Positions 24,735 to 31,670 of a DNA stretch of 37,013 bases are shown here, piece after piece. The DNA comes from Candidatus Omnitrophota bacterium (lineage in GTDB: Bacteria; Omnitrophota; Gorgyraeia; Gygaellales; Profunditerraquicolaceae). The stretch spans positions 1 through 37,013 of the forward strand of contig JACROS010000043.1 in assembly GCA_016214325.1 (NCBI GenBank), in the 5' to 3' direction. Position numbers and translations under genes: made by a program. The notes beneath the pieces are model-generated. The model had not been told where the DNA came from. It ran no database searches and saw only the letters and a program-made list of their open reading frames with translations. Position 1 is the stretch's first letter. The number at the start of each line of letters is the position of its first letter.

Positions 24735-25814
24735 TTGATGAAAAAAAATGTATTTAATTTTGATTCAAGTGATCTTAGTGATAACAAAAAAGATATTTGT
24801 GCTATTTTAGGCTCAGGAAATATCAAGCTAACTTCTTTTTTAAACTGGCCCGAAATGTTAAGAGTTGCCAGGCACTCGAGTGTTTCCCCTAGTTTATATT
24901 TGGCTGCTAAGCATAATGAGAAAAAGTTTTGTGTCCCTGACGAAATATATAAGGAATTAAAACTTGATTATACTATTTGTAGTTTTTTAAATCAGATTAA
25001 GTTAGAAGATTTTGAAAGAGTCTCGTTTGAATTTAAAAAAACAAATATCAGCTTTATTTTGCTCAAAGGAATTCATCTCTTGAATACGGCATTTAGTTTT
25101 GATTCCGGGGCGCGAGCAATAGGTGATATTGATATTTTGGTTAAAAAAGATGATTTAGTGAGTGCTTCTAGAATTATAACTGTTCTTGGTTACAAGTATT
25201 TTGAATCATTAACAAATGCTCGTCCTACACGGATGTTTATTAAAAAAAGTGAAACTGGGATTGAGTTAGCTGTTCATTTACATACACACATAGTTAATCT
25301 TTCGGAAAAATTTATGGATAAGGATTTGACGAGTATTAATCTTGATGATATTTTTAGCTCGGCCAATGTTGCAGCGCCATTATTTGGTAAAGATGCTGGT
25401 TTATTGATGAAAAATGAACACATGCTAATAAGCCTGTGCGAGCATGGGTTTAGGCATGGTTTTGCCCGCTTGGGCTTACTTTATGATATTCATAAATTTA
25501 TTGGCTACGCAGGGAATAACTTGGATTGGCAGGAAGTTAAGAGAGTATCTGTTAGCTGGTCAATTAAGGTTCCTGTTTGTCAAGGGCTTTATCTTTCAAG
25601 ACTATTCTTTGGTACAAATATAGAAGCTGATTTTTTGAGTCAGCTTTGTCCGAAGGGGTTTTCTTTGCTGGAGCAGTATCTTCTAGGAAGAGTTGCTAAA
25701 CAGGATTATCTTAAAGAGTATGAATATCCATTTTTATATTTTTTACAGAAGAAACCTTTGTTTTCCAAGACACGTTTTTTAAAAACTTGCTTTAGCAATA
25801 AGTTTAGAATATAA
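24735..25814 (+). CDS. Nucleotidyltransferase-fold protein (PF14907-like)
   Basis: The core ILLKGIHLLNTAF...GARAIGDIDILVKKDDLVSASRII (about residues 115-150) fits the uncharacterised nucleotidyltransferase family. DIDILV is the metal-binding D-x-D, followed later by IELAVHLHTHI. Proteins of this family often lie beside PqqD-like, HPr-kinase-like and radical SAM genes in peptide or polysaccharide clusters. A nucleotidyltransferase-family protein has been linked to modification of a phosphorylated lasso peptide C-terminus (pseudomycoidin). The gene starts 3 bases after prmA and ends 8 bases before the radical SAM gene. Substrate not identifiable from sequence. Confidence 0.75.
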   Translation: MMKKNVFNFDSSDLSDNKKDICAILGSGNIKLTSFLNWPEMLRVARHSSVSPSLYLAAKHNEKKFCVPDEIYKELKLDYTICSFLNQIKLEDFERVSFEFKKTNISFILLKGIHLLNTAFSFDSGARAIGDIDILVKKDDLVSASRIITVLGYKYFESLTNARPTRMFIKKSETGIELAVHLHTHIVNLSEKFMDKDLTSINLDDIFSSANVAAPLFGKDAGLLMKNEHMLISLCEHGFRHGFARLGLLYDIHKFIGYAGNNLDWQEVKRVSVSWSIKVPVCQGLYLSRLFFGTNIEADFLSQLCPKGFSLLEQYLLGRVAKQDYLKEYEYPFLYFLQKKPLFSKTRFLKTCFSNKFRI

Positions 25815-25815
25815 T
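25787..25815 (+). promoter_or_regulatory. Internal promoter for the radical SAM/precursor genes
   Basis: TTGCTT (25787-25792), 17-nt spacer, TATAAT (25810-25815), lying in the end of the nucleotidyltransferase gene. The -10 box ends 7 nt before the radical SAM ATG, which has no Shine-Dalgarno sequence, so a leaderless transcript is predicted. Confidence 0.6.
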
Positions 25816-25822
25816 ACTTTTA

Positions 25823-26893
25823 ATGAATAGCTCAACTGAACTTTTCGATGCTATAGTTGCAAAAATTGAGCATAGCCGTATACCGCTTAATGCTCATATT
25901 GACCTTACCTATCGTTGTAATCTGAATTGTGTTCATTGCTATTGTCAAAATCTCTCGCCTAGTTTCTCAAGGGGCCAACCAGAAATGAGTGATAGTGAAA
26001 TATTAAAACTTATTGATGAGCTTGCTGAAATTGGTTCGCTTTTTCTTACCTTGTCCGGAGGAGAAGTATTGCTTCATCCATCTTTTTTTAAAATTGCCGA
26101 ATATGCAAGGAAGCGCAATTTTTCTGTTACAGTGCTTACTAACGGAATGTTGGTTGATAAAAATATGGCACAGAGATTAGCGGGGCTGTCTTTAAAAAGT
26201 GTTGAGTTGAGTATTTATGGTGCCAGTGCTACAGTGCATGATTCTATTACTGGTAAAATAGGATCTTTTGAAAAACTTAAACAGGCAGTTGGTTTCTTAA
26301 AAGATGCTGGTTTGTGGGTGATGTTGAAGTCGGTAATTATGAAGCAAAATATGCATGAGGCCCACCAGATAGAAGATGCAGCCTTAGCTATGGGTGCAGA
26401 TAAGTATATTTCTACTTTGGAAGTTACTGTTAAAAATGATGGTTCAAATGATCCCAAAAGATTTCAGTTATCTGAACAAGATTTACTGAAACTTCTCATT
26501 GATGATCCAGATCCGCTACCTGGGGCAGATCAGGCATTAGGGCAAAAAGCAGAGGATAGGCCGATATGCGGTTGCGGCATATTAGGGACATATATTTCTC
26601 CTTATGGAGAAGTTTATCCTTGTATCCAGCTTTTGGTTTCAATGGGAAATATCCGCGAGAAAAACTTTGCCCAAATCTGGCGCTCATCATCAGAAATTCG
26701 GGATAAACTCGATTCTATTCGCACATACGCGGATATGCCTTATTGCAGGGATTGTAAATTTGTGGGTGTATGTAAGAAATGTTTAGGGACAGTGTATTTG
26801 GAGACTGGCGATTTGTGCGCTTGCCATCAGACGCAGCGTGCCATACTGGAAAAAGGCTATCAAGTATATTGTAAACAAGGAGGGGAGAGATGA
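25823..26893 (+). CDS. Radical SAM/SPASM peptide-modifying enzyme
   Basis: Radical SAM enzyme with the cluster motif CNLNCVHC (Cys32, Cys36, Cys39) followed by YCQN, and the family segments FLTLSGGEVLLHPSF and VTVLTNGMLV. The C-terminal SPASM-like region (about residues 245-345) has ICGCGILGTYISPYGEVYPC, a MGNIREKNFAQIW segment and a Cys-rich end (YCRDCKFVGVCKKCLG...LCACH) able to bind auxiliary Fe-S clusters. SPASM enzymes install thioether, C-C or other bonds on ribosomal peptides. No N-terminal RRE is fused; a separate PqqD-like gene lies downstream. Its stop overlaps the ATG of the 53-residue peptide (ATGA), strong evidence that this peptide is its substrate. Confidence 0.88.
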   Translation: MNSSTELFDAIVAKIEHSRIPLNAHIDLTYRCNLNCVHCYCQNLSPSFSRGQPEMSDSEILKLIDELAEIGSLFLTLSGGEVLLHPSFFKIAEYARKRNFSVTVLTNGMLVDKNMAQRLAGLSLKSVELSIYGASATVHDSITGKIGSFEKLKQAVGFLKDAGLWVMLKSVIMKQNMHEAHQIEDAALAMGADKYISTLEVTVKNDGSNDPKRFQLSEQDLLKLLIDDPDPLPGADQALGQKAEDRPICGCGILGTYISPYGEVYPCIQLLVSMGNIREKNFAQIWRSSSEIRDKLDSIRTYADMPYCRDCKFVGVCKKCLGTVYLETGDLCACHQTQRAILEKGYQVYCKQGGER

Positions 26894-27051
26894 GTGATAA
26901 GAAAAAGAAATATGTGAAACCGCAGTTAAAAAAGCTGAATATGCTGGAGGTAAGCGCAGCTGTTTGTTGCCGGAGGAATGGAGCTGTTCCTGATTGTAGT
27001 ATGGTTAATAAAACTGGCGGTAAAAGTAGTAAATATAATACTCAGTCGTAA
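26890..27051 (+). CDS. Putative RiPP precursor peptide, 53 residues
   Basis: Not in the ORF track because it is short. GGAGGGG lies just before the ATG, which overlaps the radical SAM stop. The Lys-rich leader MSDKKKKYVKPQLKKLNMLEVSA contains Y8-x-x-P11-x-L13, the motif that PqqD-like recognition elements bind in lasso-peptide leaders. The core side is AAVCCRRNGAVPDCSMVNKT...KYNTQS, with Cys26, Cys27 and Cys36, and Ser as the very last residue. Position, strong ribosome site, leader-core layout and Cys content make a precursor the best reading. The cleavage site could lie near VSAA-V. No homologue can be checked here. Confidence 0.75.
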   Translation: MSDKKKKYVKPQLKKLNMLEVSAAVCCRRNGAVPDCSMVNKTGGKSSKYNTQS

Positions 27052-27059
27052 TTTCTTCA

Positions 27060-27470
27060 GTGCAAGAATTTAAGATTACAATACAGGGTAAAAGCATGAT
27101 GCCTTTCTTGCTTCCCAGGTCTTTTGCAATAGTAAGGTTTTGTGGAGTTGATCAGCTTTGTTTGGGAGATATTGCAGTTTTTAAAGAAAAAGGCTTGTTT
27201 ATTTGTCATCGGGTAATAAAAATATTACAGCGTAATAGTCAGGTTATCTTGAGGACAAAACCAGACATTTCTTTCTTAGCAGATCCATTGATAAATAATA
27301 GCTTAATTGTAGGCAAAATAATCTCTGTGCAATATGGAAAGGTCTATTTTAAAATTGATTCTTTTCCAATAAGGATTTTTGGTTATTTACTTGGCTATAG
27401 CATTCCTTTTTTAGCCCGGGTTTATTTTAAAACAAAGAAGATTCTTTATGCTTTCAACAATCGGAATTAA
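27060..27470 (+). CDS. Small S24/S26-family (signal peptidase-like) peptidase
   Basis: The 136-residue protein starts at GTG 27060, 8 bases after the peptide stop. IQGKSMMPFLLP carries the catalytic Ser motif (S-M-x-P) and LCLGDIAVF is the conserved G-D box. FICHRVIKI has His-Arg where bacterial signal peptidase I has Lys-Arg, as in SipW/ER-type enzymes using a Ser-His pair. TKPDISFLADPL corresponds to the TKGDxN...D box. The C-terminus has a hydrophobic stretch (IFGYLLGYSIPFLARVYF) that could associate with the membrane. In this cluster it is a candidate leader peptidase (inference). Its end overlaps the kinase-like gene by 23 bases. Confidence 0.75.
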   Translation: MQEFKITIQGKSMMPFLLPRSFAIVRFCGVDQLCLGDIAVFKEKGLFICHRVIKILQRNSQVILRTKPDISFLADPLINNSLIVGKIISVQYGKVYFKIDSFPIRIFGYLLGYSIPFLARVYFKTKKILYAFNNRN

Positions 27471-28248
27471 TTTCGCAGGAATTCAGTATAAAATAGAAGG
27501 TATTGATCTTAAAGAAGAAACCGGTCAATTTTTAGATGGCTTTATGGGTTTTTCTGACTCAGATGTTGTTTATACAGTTAAGATCAATAGGAATGCTTCG
27601 TGGCAGATTAAAGATTCAGAGTTTCAAACCTTGCCAGAATGGAATAAAGATACGCTTAAAATTGGGTTATCTTTTTGTGATGTAGAAATTGATTTTGTGC
27701 GTCGAAATGTGTTTGTTTTAACAGGAAAATATATCGGCTTGTTTGGTTTGCTTCGGTTTTTGTCTGCAATGCATCTTGTTCGTAATAATGGTTTTCTATT
27801 GCATGCTAGTTCTTTAACTACTGTTAAAGGTGTTTATGTATTTAGCGGAGTTTCAGAAAGTGGCAAAACTACTATTGCTCGGATGGCAGAGGAAAATATG
27901 CGTGTTTTAACCGATGAGACAACGGCAATCTTTAAAAATCAATCTGTATTTGAAGCGCATGCTACTCCTTTTGCTGGAGAATTAGGTAATCTTGGATTTA
28001 ATTCTGGTTCAAAATTAAAGGCTTTATTTTTTATTAGAAAAGATAATTCTTTTTGGCATAGACGCTTAGAAAAGCAAGAAGTTGTGAAGGAGCTTTTTAG
28101 AAATGCAATTTTTACTGCGCTAGATCAGAAAATAATTGAAACTGTTTTTAATACTTTTATTTCATTTGCCGAAAACGTGTCTTGTTACGAACTTGGATTT
28201 AACCGTTCAAAAGATTTATGGAGGTATATTGATGGAATTGCTGGATAA
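27448..28248 (+). CDS. HPr-kinase-like (HprK-related) P-loop kinase
   Basis: The 266-residue protein has an N-terminal beta-rich domain. The kinase core is GFLLHASSL (conserved His), YVFSGVSESGKTTIARM (Walker A GVSESGKTT, about residue 133) and MRVLTDETTAIF (Walker B-like). This is the layout of HprK-related kinases, not true HPr kinase: the HPrK K/R loop signature is not seen and no HPr gene is nearby. Homologues in lasso clusters (paeninodin type) phosphorylate the C-terminal Ser of the precursor. The peptide encoded here also ends in Ser. It overlaps the peptidase gene upstream and the pqqD-like gene downstream, so all three are tightly coupled. Confidence 0.78.
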   Translation: MLSTIGINFAGIQYKIEGIDLKEETGQFLDGFMGFSDSDVVYTVKINRNASWQIKDSEFQTLPEWNKDTLKIGLSFCDVEIDFVRRNVFVLTGKYIGLFGLLRFLSAMHLVRNNGFLLHASSLTTVKGVYVFSGVSESGKTTIARMAEENMRVLTDETTAIFKNQSVFEAHATPFAGELGNLGFNSGSKLKALFFIRKDNSFWHRRLEKQEVVKELFRNAIFTALDQKIIETVFNTFISFAENVSCYELGFNRSKDLWRYIDGIAG

Positions 28249-28510
28249 GAAATTCTTACGCAACAAGAATGTCGCTTGGCGAATTATTGATGGTGAAGCA
28301 TTGTTGGTGCATCCTTCTACAAACATTATTTCTCCGCTTGATGAAATATGTACGCGTATTTGGGAACTGATAGATGGCAAGCTTACTGGTAGAGATATTG
28401 CTGGTATTGTTGAAAAAGAGTTTACAGAGAACCTTTCTGTTATTGAAACTGATTTGAATGCATTCCTTGATGAACTCCTTCAAAATAATCTCATTATTTT
28501 ATGCGATTAA
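28232..28510 (+). CDS. PqqD-family peptide-binding (RRE) protein
   Basis: The 92-residue PqqD-like protein fits a winged-helix RiPP recognition element. Typical features are a basic N-terminus, AWRIIDGEALLVHPSTNIISPLDEICTRIWELIDGKLTGRDIAGIVEKEF, then a helix ending DLNAFLDELLQNNLI. I start at the ATG at 28232, preceded by a strong GGAGG, rather than at 28136 inside the kinase gene. It overlaps the kinase end by 17 bases and the methyltransferase start by 10. Its likely job is to hold the leader (YxxPxL motif) for the radical SAM enzyme and other tailoring enzymes. Confidence 0.87.
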   Translation: MELLDKKFLRNKNVAWRIIDGEALLVHPSTNIISPLDEICTRIWELIDGKLTGRDIAGIVEKEFTENLSVIETDLNAFLDELLQNNLIILCD

Positions 28511-29319
28511 TTTCTTGTATTTCATTTTCTATTAGTAGGGGTCTTTATTTTATCTCAGAAAGATTATATAGGCTTATAGCTATGTTTGATGCTTTTAATG
28601 TAGCTGTTTTGACGCCAGAAGAGATGGCGGATATAGGGCGTCGAGCATATAATCGACTCTCTGAACAGTTTGGTTCAGAAGAAACGATTAGAACAGGCCT
28701 GGTGGATTGGGAAAAGGAAGCAGTTGCTCGTTTTTGCCAAAAGAAAAGTTCGTTTCTTGTGCTTGGTTGTGGTGGAGGCAGAGAAGTAGTTGCTTTAGCA
28801 AAAATGGGATTTTCTGTTGTGGGGATAGATTCATCTTTGGGGATGCTGGAGATTGGCCGTGTTAATGCTCAGCGTGAAAAAGTAGCTGTAGATTTTAGAG
28901 AAGGAGATTTTTTGTCGCCTGATACAGGTAAAGACAAATTTTCTTACTGTCTTTTGTCTTGTGTTATGTATAGTTCTGTTCCCTCTCGCCAGATGCGCGT
29001 AGCCATGCTTAGGCAGATTAGGAATGTTCTTGAGGATAAAGGAATTTTGATTATTCATTTTTTGCTTGATTCTAAGAAAGTTAATAGCCGTTGGCACACA
29101 GCAAAGAAGAAAATAGCTTCTTTTTTTCGCGGGAATGTTACTTATTCTCCCGGAGATACATTTTCTACGTCTTTGCATTTCATGAGGTATTTTCCAAGTG
29201 ATGAAGAAGTTGTTTTAGAAGCTAAGGAAGCCGGTTTTCTTGTGCAGGCTAAGGGTGTTTTTCCGGAATCAGAATATATGGTGCTTTCACATGAAAGAAG
29301 TTTTCTAATAGGAAGCTAA
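28501..29319 (+). CDS. Class I SAM-dependent methyltransferase
   Basis: The 272-residue methyltransferase has SFLVLGCGGGREVVALAKMGFSVVGIDSSLGML (motif I and post-I, about residues 79-118) and DFREGDFLSP. A C-terminal region is rich in aromatic and basic residues (HFMRYFPSDEEVVLEAKEAGFLV). The first ~27 residues form a hydrophobic, amphipathic extension. A second ATG (residue 28, MFDAFNVAVL) could be the true start, but the track ATG overlaps the pqqD-like stop in the manner of this operon. In this context it may methylate the peptide or its modified C-terminus (inference). Its 3' end overlaps the convergent ABC permease gene by 15 bases. Confidence 0.8.
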   Translation: MRLISCISFSISRGLYFISERLYRLIAMFDAFNVAVLTPEEMADIGRRAYNRLSEQFGSEETIRTGLVDWEKEAVARFCQKKSSFLVLGCGGGREVVALAKMGFSVVGIDSSLGMLEIGRVNAQREKVAVDFREGDFLSPDTGKDKFSYCLLSCVMYSSVPSRQMRVAMLRQIRNVLEDKGILIIHFLLDSKKVNSRWHTAKKKIASFFRGNVTYSPGDTFSTSLHFMRYFPSDEEVVLEAKEAGFLVQAKGVFPESEYMVLSHERSFLIGS

Positions 29320-30108
29320 TGTTCCTTGTTTTTTTGCATAATTAATTGCCCAACCGAAGAATTTTATGCCTGTCGGAAGCAGTACTGTAGAAAATATCAC
29401 AAGAATAGTTAATTCAGTTTTAAGCTGATAGATGGTGTAGCCGCGGTATACTGCAAGCTCCATTGCCTTTACTGCATAGGTCACTGGAAAAAGCATGGAG
29501 ATTATTTGTAACCATCCTGGAAGCACAGAGATCGGAAAGAAAATTCCTCCGACGATTCCTTCAAAAGCTCCAATCACCCAAGCTAAAGGGTTTCCTCTTT
29601 TAAAAATCACTACAAAACTTGCTGAAATTATTCCAAGGCCTGTGAATGAAAGAATGCTTAATATAAGCACTAATGCTACTGAGGCAAGATTGGCTGAGCC
29701 TAAATTAACCCTAAAAACAAATAAGCCAAGGATGGCATAAATAGCAAAGTCAACACTGGCTACGATAAAGTTCCAGATGCCTAGTCCTGCTAATATAATC
29801 TTGGTTTTGGTTGGAGTTAAAATGATTGCTTCTAATGTTCCTTCCATTTGTTCGTCGGCAATTTTCTGAGGAAATGAATTTATTCCGACAGAAATATAGC
29901 CAAAAAGGCCGGTACTTACTAATACATAAGAAAAATAATCTACTCCAAATAATTCTAGGTGAGTTGTGATTTTCTGTCCGAAGAGTTTGTTAATAAAAAA
30001 ATAGCTTAAGAGTCCTAAAAAGATACTGGCAATATTTAAGGCTAAGGGAAATTGATATGATGATTCAACTAAAAATGTTTTTTTTAAGAAGGCGATAATT
30101 TTTTTCAT
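29305..30108 (-). CDS. ABC-2 type transporter permease
   Basis: The 267-residue membrane protein has six predicted helices (including IASIFLGLLSYFFI, YVLVSTGLFGYISVGI, FIVASVDFAIYAILGLFVF, LVLILSILSFTGLGIISASFVVIF and WVIGAFEGIVGGIFFPISVLP). EGTLEAIILTPT and PISVLPGWLQIISMLFPVTYAV are typical of ABC-2 permeases for drugs, polysaccharides or peptides. It starts 2 bases after the ATPase gene, so they form a pair. Convergent with the peptide cluster, it could provide export or self-protection, but could also serve the polysaccharide locus to its right. Confidence 0.87.
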   Translation of the reverse strand: MKKIIAFLKKTFLVESSYQFPLALNIASIFLGLLSYFFINKLFGQKITTHLELFGVDYFSYVLVSTGLFGYISVGINSFPQKIADEQMEGTLEAIILTPTKTKIILAGLGIWNFIVASVDFAIYAILGLFVFRVNLGSANLASVALVLILSILSFTGLGIISASFVVIFKRGNPLAWVIGAFEGIVGGIFFPISVLPGWLQIISMLFPVTYAVKAMELAVYRGYTIYQLKTELTILVIFSTVLLPTGIKFFGWAINYAKKQGTLASY

Positions 30109-30110
30109 AT

Positions 30111-30893
30111 TTATTGGTTTTCTAACGCTATTTTTTCATATGTTTCTTTTAAAGAATTAAATTCAGCTTTCAACGTAGATTTAGTTAGTGTCTCGCGCAA
30201 TCGGCCATTTTTTAATATAATTGCTTTGTCGCAGAAATTAGATATTTCTTCTAAGTGGTGCGTGGTAAAAATTATTGTTTTGTTTCTTTTGGTGGCTAAT
30301 TCGTCAAGGACAAATTGCATAAACCGTTGTGCTGAAAGGTAGTCGAGGCTCTTCGTTGGTTCATCTAACAGGAGTAGCTCTGGATCGTGTGCTAGGGCTC
30401 TAATTAATGATATGGCCTGTTTCATTCCAGCTGAATAACTGTCAAATCTTTTGTTTAGGTCTAAAAATCTAAATAATTCTGAAAGCTCATTTGCTTTTTT
30501 GAAAGCTGTTTTGGAATCAATGTTGTGCAGTGCCATAAAGAATTCTAAATTCTGTTTTCCCGTTAGTCTCCAGTAAAAACCGCGTTCTTGAAGAGAAGAA
30601 AATCCTATGAGTGAACGAATATTAAGATTGTCCTTTTCAATGTATTTACCTGCAATGCTTATGGTGCCTGAGTCGGGAAATAAAAGAGTGGCAATAATTT
30701 TTAATAACGTGGTTTTTCCGGCGCCATTGGGGCCAAGAATGCCGAGAATTTTTCCTTTCTCTAAAGAAAAAGAAAGGTCTGTAATGGCATGAGTAGATAA
30801 TTTATTTTGAAATTTAAGGCTTACTATTTGAGAAAAGGATAGGGATGGGGTGAAATTCTTAGAGATATGATTTAATTCTACAAAATTTTCCAT
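30111..30893 (-). CDS. ABC transporter ATP-binding protein (ABC-2 partner)
   Basis: The 260-residue ATPase has GILGPNGAGKTTLLKI (Walker A), signature YSAGMKQAISLIRAL, LLLDEPTKSLD (Walker B) and TTHHLEE (H-loop). The N-terminus has an extra stretch (SLSFSQIVSLKFQNKLSTHAITDL) as in exporters of the NatA/YhaQ or polysaccharide type. It is transcribed from its own promoter (30902-30930, minus) divergent from the PIG-L gene. The ATG lies 8 nt after the -10 box without a Shine-Dalgarno sequence. Confidence 0.9.
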   Translation of the reverse strand: MENFVELNHISKNFTPSLSFSQIVSLKFQNKLSTHAITDLSFSLEKGKILGILGPNGAGKTTLLKIIATLLFPDSGTISIAGKYIEKDNLNIRSLIGFSSLQERGFYWRLTGKQNLEFFMALHNIDSKTAFKKANELSELFRFLDLNKRFDSYSAGMKQAISLIRALAHDPELLLLDEPTKSLDYLSAQRFMQFVLDELATKRNKTIIFTTHHLEEISNFCDKAIILKNGRLRETLTKSTLKAEFNSLKETYEKIALENQ

Positions 30894-30901
30894 TGGATTT
30901 T

Positions 30902-30930
30902 AGTCTAACAGAAAACAAATCTTGCGTCAA
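30902..30930 (-). promoter_or_regulatory. Promoter for the ABC-2 transporter pair
   Basis: On the minus strand: TTGACG (30925-30930), 17-nt spacer, TAGACT (30902-30907) with an extended TG. The ATG lies 8 nt further on, so the mRNA may be leaderless. Confidence 0.6.
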
Positions 30931-30958
30931 TGTTTGTTAATAAAATCATGGATTTCTT

Positions 30959-30986
30959 TTGACATTTAATAAATTGTTTGTAAAAT
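30959..30986 (+). promoter_or_regulatory. Promoter for the polysaccharide locus
   Basis: TTGACA (30959-30964), 16-nt spacer, TAAAAT (30981-30986), about 55 nt upstream of the PIG-L gene start. It is divergent from the ABC promoter. Confidence 0.7.
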
Positions 30987-31040
30987 AAAACTATAGTCTT
31001 TGTGATTTAAGTAATGAGTAGAAAATAGAAGGAGGGTGGA

Positions 31041-31670
31041 TTGAATATATTGGCGATAGGTGCGCACCCGGATGACATAGAGTTTGGCTGTGGGGCTACG
31101 CTTTTGCAATTCTCCCGTCGCGGGCATAAAGTATTTTTTTTCGTGGCTACTGAGGGAGAGGTTGGCGCAAAAGAAGGCTTAAGAAGAAAAGAAGAGATGA
31201 ATGCGATGCGTTTTCTGGGCGCTAAAAAAGTATTGTGGGGTGGATGTGTTGACACTAATGTTCCCACTAGTAAAGAGTTGATTGATGAAATTGAGGCAGT
31301 GATTAAAGAAGTGAAGCCTGATATTGTGTTTTTTAATTTTTCTGATGATACTCATCAGGACCATCGCGCTGTGGCAAATTGTGCGCTTTCTGCAACTAGA
31401 TATGTGAAAAAAGCTCTCTTTTATGAAGTTCCCACCACTAGGAATTTTGAGCCGGATGTTTTTATGGATGCAAGCAGTGTAATGCAGAAAAAGGTTTCTT
31501 TGCTTAAGTTGCATAAATCACAAATCAAAAGGACTCGTGTGCCAAAGCTGACCATCTTAGAGAGCGCCTTGGCCTGCGCGATGTTCAGGGGCTATCAAGC
31601 TAGAGTAAAATTTGCCGAGGGGTTTAAGGCAGTGCGTTTTATGCTTGATTTTGAATCTGACAAATTATGA
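31041..31670 (+). CDS. PIG-L family LmbE-like deacetylase
   Basis: Zinc-dependent N-deacetylase of the PIG-L/LmbE fold, often acting on N-acetylglucosaminyl compounds. LAIGAHPDDIEFGCGATL has the metal-binding A-H-P-D-D, followed by VFFFVATEGE and FFNFSDDTHQDHRAVANCAL (third metal His). The start is TTG, supported by GGAGGG 4 nt upstream and the lack of any ATG before the AHPDD motif. The product is 209 residues. The WecA-like gene overlaps its stop by 4 bases (ATGA), so it probably edits the lipid-linked or nucleotide sugar used in this locus (inference). Confidence 0.9.
   Translation: MNILAIGAHPDDIEFGCGATLLQFSRRGHKVFFFVATEGEVGAKEGLRRKEEMNAMRFLGAKKVLWGGCVDTNVPTSKELIDEIEAVIKEVKPDIVFFNFSDDTHQDHRAVANCALSATRYVKKALFYEVPTTRNFEPDVFMDASSVMQKKVSLLKLHKSQIKRTRVPKLTILESALACAMFRGYQARVKFAEGFKAVRFMLDFESDKL

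Noticed and set aside
27448-28248. True HPr kinase/phosphorylase (hprK)
   Set aside because: No HPr or PTS genes are nearby, the P-loop is GVSESGKTT rather than the HPrK form, and the gene overlaps peptide-modification genes.
24735-29319. Lasso peptide cluster
   Set aside because: The YxxPxL leader, PqqD-like protein, HprK-like kinase and nucleotidyltransferase fit, but no asparagine-synthetase-like cyclase or transglutaminase-like protease is present; a radical SAM enzyme is there instead.
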